A stretch of 64,000 nucleotides of DNA from Burkholderia sp. IMCC1007 (GTDB taxonomy: Bacteria > Pseudomonadota > Gammaproteobacteria > Burkholderiales > Burkholderiaceae). Where the stretch lies: assembly GCF_027257875.1 (NCBI RefSeq), contig NZ_JAPVQY010000029.1, positions 28,466 through 92,465 on the forward strand. Reading direction: 5' to 3'. Shown piece after piece: positions 42,424 to 50,710 of this stretch (position 1 is the stretch's first letter; the number at the start of each line of letters is the position of its first letter). The notes beneath the pieces were generated by a model, which was given only the letters and a program-made list of their open reading frames with translations, had not been told where the DNA came from and ran no database searches. Made by a program: the position numbers and the translations under genes.

Positions 42424-44199
42424 TTAGAACGTGCGCGGCTTCGGCGGCACGGATTCGACCGTCAGCGGCTTCATTTGAACCGGCTTGTAGTCGAGGCGAT
42501 CGCCTTCGCTGTACCACAGCGTGTGGCGCAGCCAGTTGTCGTCGTCGCGGTGTTCGTAGTCGCTGTGCGCATGCGCGCCGCGGCTTTCCTTGCGCGCTTC
42601 CGCCGACACCATCGTCGCGCGGGCCACTTCGATCAGGTTCTCCAGCTCGAGCGCTTCGACGCGCGCGGTGTTGAACACCTTCGACTTGTCCTTCAGGTGG
42701 ATGTTTTCCACGCGCGCCTTCAGGTCGGCCATCTGGTCGACGCCTTCCTTCAGCAGCGCCGACGTGCGGAACACGCCTGCATGCTTCTGCATCGTCGCGC
42801 GGATGTCGTTCGCGACGTCCTGCGTGTACTCGCCCGAGCTCGACTTCTCGAGCTTCGCGAGGCGCGCCAGCGAGAATTCGCCTGCGTCAGCCGGCAGCGG
42901 CTTGTGTTCCTTCTGGTTCTTCACGTGCTGAACGATGTGGTTGCCGGCCGCACGGCCGAACACCACGAGGTCCAGCAGCGAGTTCGTGCCGAGGCGGTTC
43001 GCGCCGTGCACGGACACGCACGAGCATTCGCCCACTGCGTAGAAGCCGTTGACCGGTTCCTTGTGATCGCGCGACGTGCCGACGACCTGACCGTGGATGT
43101 TGGTCGGGATGCCGCCCATCTGGTAGTGGATCGTCGGGACGACCGGGATCGGTTCCTTGATCGCGTCGACGTTCGCGAACTTCAGCGCGATTTCGCGGAT
43201 CGACGGCAGACGCTTCATGATCGTCTCGGCGCCGATGTGCGACAGGTCGAGCAGCACGTGATCCTTGTTCGGACCGACGCCGCGACCTTCCTTGATTTCC
43301 TGGTCCATCGAACGCGACACGAAGTCACGCGGCGCCAGATCCTTCAGCGTCGGTGCGTAGCGTTCCATGAAGCGCTCGCCGTTCGCGTTGCGCAGAATGC
43401 CGCCTTCGCCGCGCACGCCTTCGGTGATCAGCACGCCCGCGCCGGCCACGCCGGTCGGGTGGAACTGCCAGAACTCCATGTCCTGCAGCGCGATGCCCGA
43501 GCGTGCCGCCATGCCGAGGCCGTCGCCGGTGTTGATGAACGCGTTCGTCGATGCCGCGAAGATCCGGCCTGCGCCGCCCGTCGCGAACAGCGTCGTCTTG
43601 CCTTCCATGATGTAGACGTCGCCCGTCTCCATCTCGAGGGCCGTCACGCCGAGCACGTCGCCGTCGGCGTCGCGGATCAGGTCGAGCGCCATCCATTCGA
43701 CGAAGAACTGCGTCTTCGCTTCGACGTTCTGCTGGTACAGCGTGTGCAGCAGCGCGTGACCGGTACGGTCGGCGGCCGCGCAAGCGCGCTGGACCGGCTT
43801 CTCGCCGTAGTTCGCGGTGTGGCCGCCGAACGGGCGCTGGTAGATCGTGCCGTCGGCGTTACGGTCGAACGGCATGCCGAAGTGTTCCAGCTCGTACACG
43901 ACGTTCGGTGCTTCGCGGCACATGAACTCGATCGCGTCCTGGTCGCCGAGCCAGTCGGAGCCCTTGATCGTGTCGTAGAAGTGGTAGTGCCAGTTGTCTT
44001 CGCTCATGTTGCCGAGCGATGCGCCGATCCCGCCCTGCGCGGCCACCGTGTGCGAACGCGTCGGGAACACCTTCGACAGCACGCCGACCGACAGGCCCGC
44101 GCGCGACAGTTGCAGCGCTGCGCGCAAGCCCGAGCCGCCCGCGCCGACGATCACCACGTCGAACTTGCGGCGCGGCAGGGAAGTTTTGATTGCAGCCAT
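42424..44199 (-). CDS. sdhA: Succinate dehydrogenase flavoprotein subunit
   Basis: The 591-residue subunit has an FAD-binding N-terminus (VVIVGAGGSGLRAALQLSRAG) with the flavin-linking His in RSHTVAAQGGIGASLGN near residue 48. Active-site motifs follow, including an Arg-rich HPTGVAGAGVLITEGVRGEGG region. It oxidises succinate to fumarate on the cytoplasmic side of the membrane. The gene starts 3 bases after sdhD. Confidence 0.96.
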   Translation of the reverse strand: MAAIKTSLPRRKFDVVIVGAGGSGLRAALQLSRAGLSVGVLSKVFPTRSHTVAAQGGIGASLGNMSEDNWHYHFYDTIKGSDWLGDQDAIEFMCREAPNVVYELEHFGMPFDRNADGTIYQRPFGGHTANYGEKPVQRACAAADRTGHALLHTLYQQNVEAKTQFFVEWMALDLIRDADGDVLGVTALEMETGDVYIMEGKTTLFATGGAGRIFAASTNAFINTGDGLGMAARSGIALQDMEFWQFHPTGVAGAGVLITEGVRGEGGILRNANGERFMERYAPTLKDLAPRDFVSRSMDQEIKEGRGVGPNKDHVLLDLSHIGAETIMKRLPSIREIALKFANVDAIKEPIPVVPTIHYQMGGIPTNIHGQVVGTSRDHKEPVNGFYAVGECSCVSVHGANRLGTNSLLDLVVFGRAAGNHIVQHVKNQKEHKPLPADAGEFSLARLAKLEKSSSGEYTQDVANDIRATMQKHAGVFRTSALLKEGVDQMADLKARVENIHLKDKSKVFNTARVEALELENLIEVARATMVSAEARKESRGAHAHSDYEHRDDDNWLRHTLWYSEGDRLDYKPVQMKPLTVESVPPKPRTF

Positions 44200-44202
44200 T
44201 CT

Positions 44203-44571
44203 TTACACTCTCCAGAGAATCTGCGCGGCGTAGCCCGCACATGCGAGCAGCCAGACGATGGTCAGCGATTGCAGCAGCAGGCGCACACCGACGGGCTTCA
44301 CGTAGTCCATCCAGATGTCGCGCACGCCGACCCATGCGTGGTAGAAGAGGGAGAGCAGCGTCACGAAGGTCGCGAGCTTCATCCACTGTGCGGAGAAGAT
44401 CGATGCCCAGCCTTCGTACGAGAAGTCATGCGCGGCGAAGAACAGCACGAGCAGAATGACCGTGTAGACCGCCATGATCGTGGCGGTGACGCGCTGCGCG
44501 AGCCAGTCGCGCAGGCCGTAGTGAGCGCCGACGACGAGGCGCTTCGAGCCGATTCGGTTGTTGGCTGCCAT
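44203..44571 (-). CDS. sdhD: Succinate dehydrogenase membrane anchor subunit
   Basis: The 122-residue protein has three membrane segments and the family feature HYGLRDWLAQRVTATIM at the N-terminus. FYHAWVGVRDIWMDY contains the haem-b-ligand His region. It anchors the SdhAB head with SdhC and forms the quinone site. Confidence 0.92.
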   Translation of the reverse strand: MAANNRIGSKRLVVGAHYGLRDWLAQRVTATIMAVYTVILLVLFFAAHDFSYEGWASIFSAQWMKLATFVTLLSLFYHAWVGVRDIWMDYVKPVGVRLLLQSLTIVWLLACAGYAAQILWRV

Positions 44572-44575
44572 TTTC

Positions 44576-44992
44576 TTAGAATGCTCCGAACAGTTTGAGT
44601 GCCATGGCGATCGTCAGCGCGATCGAGACGACGAAGACGACGACTGCCGTCCGCTTGCCGCCTTCCTTCGTGACGGCGTCGTGGTTGACGTCCATCAGCA
44701 GGTGGCGAATGCCGGCGCAGAAATGGTGGAGGAACGCCCACGACAGCGCGAGGACGACCAGCTTGACGACGATGTTGGAAAGGAAAGCCTTGAAGACTTC
44801 GAAGCTGAGCTCGGACGTGAGACTCTGGTCGAAGAGAAACAGCAGGAACGGCAGGAACAGGAACAGCAGCGCGCCGCTGATTCGATGGAGGATCGACAAT
44901 ATCGCTGCCAGCGGCATGCGGTATTTCATCGTGATATCGCCGAATCCGATGTTCCGGTATTCCGGCCTCGGCTTTCTTACTGCGTCAGTCAT
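44576..44992 (-). CDS. sdhC: Succinate dehydrogenase cytochrome b556 subunit
   Basis: The 138-residue, three-helix protein has the SdhC signature RPEYRNIGFGDITMKYRMPLA and SILHRISGALLF, and a C-terminal HHFCAGIRHLLMD with the haem-ligand His. It is first in the operon, 4 bases ahead of sdhD. AGGGG lies seven bases before ATG. A -10-like TATAAA occurs in the 170-base upstream gap, without a clear -35. Confidence 0.93.
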   Translation of the reverse strand: MTDAVRKPRPEYRNIGFGDITMKYRMPLAAILSILHRISGALLFLFLPFLLFLFDQSLTSELSFEVFKAFLSNIVVKLVVLALSWAFLHHFCAGIRHLLMDVNHDAVTKEGGKRTAVVVFVVSIALTIAMALKLFGAF

Positions 44993-45162
44993 GCTAGACC
45001 CCTACTATGTTGTCACACTAATCCGCGATTTTAGCGCCTTTTTATATCGCGCTGCAGCGAAAGTCTGCGCTGGATCGTTACGCGAACGGGAATAAAGGCG
45101 GCCCGAAACGTGCTATGCGAAGGTGGGAAACGCGCATGCACGCTGCTTGTGCCGATACGTCG

Positions 45163-45978
45163 TCAGCTCAAGTCATTCTGATAGTAATACCCGGTTGTGA
45201 CATACCAGCCGCGTCGCACTTCCACCGGCCGGTCGCCATATGTATAGGACACGCGCTCGACCGACAGCAATGGAAAGCCCGCCGGCACGTGCAGCAGGTC
45301 GGCCACGGCCGGCTCCGCCGCCACGGCGCGGATCTTTTCCGTCGCGCGGATCATCCGCGTGCCGAACTCCGTCTCGAACATCGCGTAGAGCGGCCCCTTG
45401 TACTCGCTGAGCCGCTCGAACGTGAGCCCGCGGAACATCGCGCCCGGCAGCCAGATCTCGTCGAGCACCGTCACTTCGCTGTCGAATTCCAGCAGGCGCC
45501 GCACCTGCACGACCGGATCGGCCGGCTTCAGGTCGAGCTGCCGCGCGATCTCGGCCGGTGCGCGCAGGCGCCGGCATTCGAGCAGGCGGCTCACGTGCGG
45601 ATGCTCGGCACCGTCGTCGGCCAGCAAGCGAAGGAAGCGGAACTGCGCGCGATCTTCGTTGTGCGTTGCAACAAAAGTGCCCTTCCCCTGCCGGCGCACC
45701 ACGAGGTTTTCGGCGGCCAGTTCGTCGATCGCCTTGCGAACGGTGCCCTGGCTGACCTTGTAGCGGGCCGCGAGCTCCACTTCGCTCGGGATGATCTCGC
45801 CCGGCTTCCATTCACCGGTTTCGAGACTTTGCGTGATCAACGACTTGATCTGCTGGTATAACGGACTGAAGGTCGGCGACGGCGAAGCGGCAGGCGTCGG
45901 CGCGGTATCGCCCGCGCCCGGCTGCCCTGGGCCGCCTGCGCCGGTCGGATTCGCGTTGTTCGCCTGGTTCGATGTCAT
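45163..45978 (-). CDS. GntR family (HutC/UTRA-type) transcriptional regulator
   Basis: The 271-residue protein has a Pro/Ala/Gly-rich N-terminal tail of about 35 residues and a GntR winged helix (LYQQIKSLITQSLETGEWKPGEIIPSE, then VSQGTVRKAIDELAAENLVVRRQGKGTFV). A UTRA effector domain occupies about 110-265. It lies between the sdh operon and the divergent mdh gene. A perfect 16-bp palindrome sits in the shared promoter region, so it may control TCA-cycle genes; the effector is unknown. ATG 45978 and ATG 45987 are both possible; neither has a strong ribosome site. Confidence 0.85.
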   Translation of the reverse strand: MTSNQANNANPTGAGGPGQPGAGDTAPTPAASPSPTFSPLYQQIKSLITQSLETGEWKPGEIIPSEVELAARYKVSQGTVRKAIDELAAENLVVRRQGKGTFVATHNEDRAQFRFLRLLADDGAEHPHVSRLLECRRLRAPAEIARQLDLKPADPVVQVRRLLEFDSEVTVLDEIWLPGAMFRGLTFERLSEYKGPLYAMFETEFGTRMIRATEKIRAVAAEPAVADLLHVPAGFPLLSVERVSYTYGDRPVEVRRGWYVTTGYYYQNDLS

Positions 45979-46035
45979 GGCGCGCATTTCATCACAAACC
46001 GCGCTTTTTCGTCCACTCAAATTCCGCAAAACATC

Positions 46036-46051
46036 TGTCTTATATAAGACA
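46036..46051. promoter_or_regulatory. Perfect 16-bp palindrome, probable GntR operator
   Basis: TGTCTTATATAAGACA is fully symmetric and sits in the divergent gntR-mdh gap, 12 bases upstream of the -35 of the mdh promoter. AT-rich centres with such arms are usual for GntR-family operators. Binding by the adjacent regulator is inferred. Confidence 0.7.
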
Positions 46052-46062
46052 TATGATACCGT

Positions 46063-46091
46063 TTGACTTTGGGTCCGCCGGCTCCTACACT
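46063..46091 (+). promoter_or_regulatory. Sigma-70-type promoter of mdh
   Basis: TTGACT at 46063-46068 and TACACT at 46086-46091 are separated by exactly 17 bases. Transcription would start near 46098, leaving a leader of about 180 bases before mdh. Confidence 0.6.
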
Positions 46092-46276
46092 CCGGGGCGA
46101 GCAAGGGTTCGCGGGTGCAAATACGCGTCCCCGGCTACGTGCCACGGCCGTCTCCAGGTTCACCGCGTCAGCCTTTCGCGAGTCCTCCGCCCTGCTTCAA
46201 TGCAACGCTACGCATAACGCGCATAGAATGGCGTTTTGTCGAGCGTCCACCGCTTCACCCGTCCTGGAGATTTTCA

Positions 46277-47263
46277 ATGGCTAAGCCCGCAAAGCGCGTT
46301 GCCGTCACCGGCGCCGCAGGTCAAATCGCTTACTCCCTGCTGTTCCGCATCGCGAACGGCGACCTGCTCGGCAAGGACCAGCCGGTCATCCTGCAACTGC
46401 TGGACCTCCCGCAAGCCCAAGCCGCCGTCAAAGGCGTCGTGATGGAACTCGACGATTGCGCGTTCCCGCTGCTCGCGGGCGTCGTGATCACCGATGATCC
46501 GAAGGTTGCATTCAAGGATGCAGACGTCGCACTGCTGGTCGGCGCACGTCCGCGCTCGAAGGGCATGGAGCGCAAGGACCTGCTGTCGGCAAACGCCGAG
46601 ATCTTCACGGTCCAGGGCGCCGCGCTGAACGAAGTCGCGAGCCGCGACGTCAAGGTGCTGGTCGTCGGCAACCCGGCGAACACCAACGCATACATCGCGA
46701 TGAAGTCGGCACCGGATCTGCCGAAGAAGAACTTCACGGCCATGCTGCGCCTCGACCACAACCGCGCGCTGTCGCAGCTGGCAGCCAAGTCGGGCAAGCC
46801 GGTCGCCTCGATCGAGAAGCTCGCCGTGTGGGGCAACCACTCGCCGACGATGTACCCCGACTTCCGCTTCGCGACCGTCGAAGGCGAATCGCTGCTGAAG
46901 CTGATCAACGACGACGTGTGGAACCGCGACACGTTCATCCCGACCGTCGGCAAGCGCGGCGCGGCGATCATCGAAGCGCGCGGCCTGTCGTCGGCAGCGT
47001 CGGCAGCGAACGCGGCGATCGACCACGTGCGTGACTGGGTCCTCGGCACGAACGGCAAGTGGGTCACGATGGGCATCCCGTCGGACGGCTCGTACGGCAT
47101 CCCCGAAGACATCATCTACGGCGTGCCGGTCACCTGCGAAAACGGCGAATACAAGCGCGTCGAAGGCCTCGAAATCGACGCGTTCTCGCGCGAGAAGATG
47201 GACGGCACGCTGGCCGAGCTGCTCGAAGAGCGCGACGGCGTCGCCCACCTGCTGAAGAACTAA
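46277..47263 (+). CDS. mdh: Malate dehydrogenase
   Basis: The 328-residue NAD-dependent enzyme is of the cytosolic-type MDH group. The Rossmann motif [14 protein letters not shown] lies near residues 9-22, the substrate/proton-relay Arg/Asp region is in [13 protein letters not shown], and the catalytic His in [11 protein letters not shown] near 187. GGAG precedes ATG 46277; the frame extends upstream. It starts the plus-strand mdh-citE-like-prpD-acnA group. Confidence 0.95.
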
Positions 47264-47454
47264 GCACGGTGCATTGACGGGCCGCCCTCGGGCGGCCCGG
47301 TCACGGCACGGGCGGCGGGGCCTGCATCTGCAGCCTGCGCCGCCGCCCGATCCGATCCGGGCACGTTTTGCCGCCACGCGCGCGCCGCGCGCCGGCCCAG
47401 AATGCGCCCGAATCCGATTTTCTCCACGCTGCCCGCTTCCTGGACGTAGAAGAG

Positions 47455-48462
47455 ATGTCCGCGCTCACTCCTGCACAAGTGCTGTACGACGGGGCGTCCC
47501 CGCCCGCGATCCTGCCCTGCTGCGATCACTACGCGGGCAGCGAGAAGCTGATGCGCAAGTCGCTCGCGCTCCAGGCCGAACTCGGCCCCGTGTTCGACAT
47601 CACGCTCGACTGCGAGGACGGCGCGGCCGTCGGCCAGGAGGCCGCGCACGCGCAGCTCGTCGCCGACTTCCTCGGCAGCGCCGACAACCGCTTCGGGCGG
47701 GTCGGCGTCCGCATCCACGATTTTTCCCATCCCCACTGGCGCGACGACGTGCGCATCGTGCTGCGCGCCGCCCGCGCACCGGCCTACCTCACGCTGCCGA
47801 AGATCGCGAGCGCCGCCGACGCGGCCGAGATGGTCGCGTTCATCGAAGGCACGCGCCGCGAGCTCGGCCTTGCGCAGCCGATTCCGGTCGACGTGCTGGT
47901 CGAGACGCACGGCGCGCTCGCGCAGGCGGCCGCCCTCGCCGCGCTGCCGCTGGTCGGCACGCTGAGCTTCGGGCTGATGGACTTCGTATCCGCGCATCAT
48001 GGCGCGATCCCCGATGCGGCAATGCGCTCGCCCGGCCAGTTCGACCACCCGCTCGTGCGCCGCGCGAAGCTGGAAATCGCCGCGGCGTGTCACGCGCACG
48101 GCAAGACGCCGTCCCACAACGTGACGACCGAAGTGCGCGACATGAGCGTCGTCGCCGGCGATGCGCGCCGTGCGCGCGACGAGTTCGCGTTCACGCGGAT
48201 GTGGAGCATCCACCCCGCGCAGGTTCGCCCGATCGTCGACGCGTTCGCGCCGCGCACCGACGAAGTCGAGCTGGCCGCCGAAATCCTGCTGGCCGCGCAG
48301 GCGGCCGACTGGGGCCCGACGCGCCACGGCGATACCCTGCACGACCGCGCGAGCTACCGCTATTACTGGTCGGTGCTGCGCCGCGCGCGGGCGACCGGCC
48401 AGCCGGTGCCGGCCGAGGCCGCCCCGCTGTTCGGCGCGAGCGCGGCCGGAGCGGCCCGGTGA
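47455..48462 (+). CDS. HpcH/HpaI aldolase / CitE-like CoA-ester lyase
   Basis: The 335-residue protein has the CitE-family TIM barrel with DITLDCEDGAAVGQE (metal-binding acidic residues near 45-50), VGVRIHDFSHP, and a C-terminal MWSIHPAQVRPIVDAFA. Family members cleave citryl-, malyl- or citramalyl-CoA. No citF or citD partner is present, so a stand-alone malyl/citramalyl-CoA lyase is likelier than citrate lyase. ATG 47455 was taken as start because it lines up with the conserved N-terminus; the frame extends 29 residues further. Confidence 0.8.
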   Translation: MSALTPAQVLYDGASPPAILPCCDHYAGSEKLMRKSLALQAELGPVFDITLDCEDGAAVGQEAAHAQLVADFLGSADNRFGRVGVRIHDFSHPHWRDDVRIVLRAARAPAYLTLPKIASAADAAEMVAFIEGTRRELGLAQPIPVDVLVETHGALAQAAALAALPLVGTLSFGLMDFVSAHHGAIPDAAMRSPGQFDHPLVRRAKLEIAAACHAHGKTPSHNVTTEVRDMSVVAGDARRARDEFAFTRMWSIHPAQVRPIVDAFAPRTDEVELAAEILLAAQAADWGPTRHGDTLHDRASYRYYWSVLRRARATGQPVPAEAAPLFGASAAGAAR

Positions 48463-48677
48463 GCATGCCGACACACGGATTTCATCGAATCGCCGGAGCG
48501 TGAACCCGATACAGGTTTGCGAAACGACAAAAAACGTAACGGAGCCCGAAAACCTGAAATATGTGCGGCCAAATAGGTGAAAATAGCGGCCGCTGCGCGC
48601 TTCCGGGGCGCGTGCAGTTTCAAACCGGCCGGCGGATGCCGGCCCTTGTCAACTGATTATCGAAAGGTTCTGACTCC

Positions 48678-49187
48678 ATGAAGAAACTCCTGATCGCTAC
48701 CGCCATCGGCGCATTGTCCGCCACGCTGCTGGTGTCGGCTCCGAACGCGTTCGCGCAGGGCACCACCACGACGGCGAAGAAGACGGCCAAGCGCCCGGCG
48801 CCGGCCAAGCGCATCATCCCGCGCAGCAAGAAGGCCCAGGAGCGTGCCGCGGCCAAGGTCGATCCGGTGCCGGACGGTGCGGTCAAGTGGGCGTGCAAGG
48901 ACGGTCTGTCGTTCGATCTCGCCGGTGACATGAAGCGCGACCAGGTCGTCACGGTTCACTGGGCGAAGAAGAACTACAAGCTGCCGCGTCAGGCCACGAC
49001 GACGGGCGCCGACACGTTCTACGATCCGGCAGCCGGCTTCAAGCTGGTCGTGATCCCGAGCAAGGCGATGCTGTTCTCCGACGCAAACGGCGGCGAGCGC
49101 CTCGCGGACGAATGCGTGACGCCGGAAATGGCACAGGGCACGACAGCACCGACGCAGTCGAACGAGCTGAAGCCGGCCACGAACTAA
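48678..49187 (+). CDS. Small exported protein, possibly MliC-like
   Basis: The 169-residue protein has a clear signal peptide (MKKLLIATAIGALSATLLVS, cleavage near AFA-QG). A Lys/Ala/Pro-rich basic linker (about 28-62) leads to a small domain with Cys near 73 (WACKDGLSFDL) and near 148 (LADECVT). The Cys-x-x-G start and the terminal Cys recall MliC lysozyme inhibitors, but the match is loose. GAAAGG precedes the ATG. It lies between the CitE-like and prpD genes. Confidence 0.7.
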   Translation: MKKLLIATAIGALSATLLVSAPNAFAQGTTTTAKKTAKRPAPAKRIIPRSKKAQERAAAKVDPVPDGAVKWACKDGLSFDLAGDMKRDQVVTVHWAKKNYKLPRQATTTGADTFYDPAAGFKLVVIPSKAMLFSDANGGERLADECVTPEMAQGTTAPTQSNELKPATN

Positions 49188-49206
49188 GCGCGTCTCCCAG
49201 ACCTCG

Positions 49207-50658
49207 ATGTCCGCCCCGGTCTCCAACGTCCGCCCTGCGCCGGATTCGGTACTCGTCGATATCGCCGACTACGTGCTGAACACCGGCATCGACAGCGCGC
49301 TCGCGCTGGAGACGGCGCGTCATTGCCTGATCGACACGCTCGGATGCGGACTCGAGGCGCTGTCCTACCCTGCCTGCACCAAGCTGCTCGGCCCCGTCGT
49401 GCCCGGCACGATCGTGCCGAACGGCGCGAAGGTGCCCGGCACGTCCTTCCAGCTCGATCCCGTCCAGGCGGCTTTCGACATCGGCGCGATGATCCGCTGG
49501 CTGGACTTCAACGACACCTGGCTCGCCGCCGAATGGGGCCACCCGTCCGACAACCTCGGCGGGATCCTGGCGACGGCCGACTGGCTCTCCCGCACGGCCC
49601 GCGCGGCCGGCCGCAAGCCGCTCGCGATGCGCGACGTGCTGGTCGCGATGATCCAGGCCCACGAAATCCAGGGCTGCCTCGCACTCGAGAATTCATTCAA
49701 TGCGGTCGGGCTCGACCACGTGCTGCTGGTGAAGCTCGCGTCGACCGCCGTCGTCGGGCGCCTGCTCGGGCTCACGCGCGACGAGCTGATCAACGCGGTG
49801 TCCAACGCGTTCGTCGACGGCCACGCGCTGCGCACCTACCGCCACGCGCCGAACACCGGTTCGCGCAAGTCGTGGGCGGCCGGCGACGCCACGTCCCGCG
49901 CGGTGCGCCTCGCGCTGATCGCGAAAACGGGCGAAATGGGCTACCCGTCGGCGCTCACCGCAAAAACCTGGGGCTTCTACGACGTGCTGTTCGGCGGGAA
50001 GCCGTTCCGCTTCCAGCGTCCGTACGGCAGCTACGTGATGGAGAACGTGCTGTTCAAGATCGCGTTCCCCGCCGAATTCCATGCACAGACGGCCGCCGAG
50101 GCCGCGCTGCAGCTGCACGCGCAGCTCGCGGCCGCGGGCCGCACGACTGACGAGATCAGCCGGATCACGATCCGCACGCACGCGGCCGCGCTCCGCATCA
50201 TCGACAAGCAGGGCCCGCTCGCCAATCCGGCCGACCGCGACCACTGCATCCAGTACATGGTCGCCGTGCCGCTGCTGTTCGGCCGGCTGACCGCGGCCGA
50301 CTACGAGGATTCGGTCGCCGCCGACCCGCGCATCGACGCGCTGCGCGCGAAGACGGTGTGCGTGGAGGACCGGCGGTTCACGAACGATTACCATGACCCG
50401 GCCAAGCGATCGATCGCGAATGCGCTGACGATCGAATTCGCCGATGGCTCGAAGCTTGCCGAAGTAGCGGTCGAATACCCGATCGGCCATCAGCGACGCC
50501 GTGCCGACGGCATCCCGCTCCTGGTCGAGAAATTCAGGACCAACCTCGCCCGTCGTTTCCCGGCAAAGCAGCAACAAGCGATTCTCGACGTGTCGCTGGA
50601 TCAGGCAAAGCTCGAAGCGATGCCGGTCGATGAGTACGTCGACATGTATGTGATATAG
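49207..50658 (+). CDS. prpD: 2-methylcitrate dehydratase / aconitate hydratase, PrpD family
   Basis: The 483-residue MmgE/PrpD-family protein has the conserved LIDTLGCGLEAL and RWLDFNDTWLAAEWGHPSDNLGG regions near residues 37 and 98. LPVxHQRRRADGIPLL-type sequence sits near the C-terminus. PrpD dehydrates 2-methylcitrate in the propionate-degrading methylcitrate cycle and can also act on citrate. It is next to acnA, not to prpB/prpC, so a TCA side-role is possible. It starts 19 bases after the preceding gene. Confidence 0.88.
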   Translation: MSAPVSNVRPAPDSVLVDIADYVLNTGIDSALALETARHCLIDTLGCGLEALSYPACTKLLGPVVPGTIVPNGAKVPGTSFQLDPVQAAFDIGAMIRWLDFNDTWLAAEWGHPSDNLGGILATADWLSRTARAAGRKPLAMRDVLVAMIQAHEIQGCLALENSFNAVGLDHVLLVKLASTAVVGRLLGLTRDELINAVSNAFVDGHALRTYRHAPNTGSRKSWAAGDATSRAVRLALIAKTGEMGYPSALTAKTWGFYDVLFGGKPFRFQRPYGSYVMENVLFKIAFPAEFHAQTAAEAALQLHAQLAAAGRTTDEISRITIRTHAAALRIIDKQGPLANPADRDHCIQYMVAVPLLFGRLTAADYEDSVAADPRIDALRAKTVCVEDRRFTNDYHDPAKRSIANALTIEFADGSKLAEVAVEYPIGHQRRRADGIPLLVEKFRTNLARRFPAKQQQAILDVSLDQAKLEAMPVDEYVDMYVI

Positions 50659-50710
50659 CCCTCATCTACAGGACTCTTTGTTTCCTAGCCTTAAACCCAG
50701 GAAAATCACC

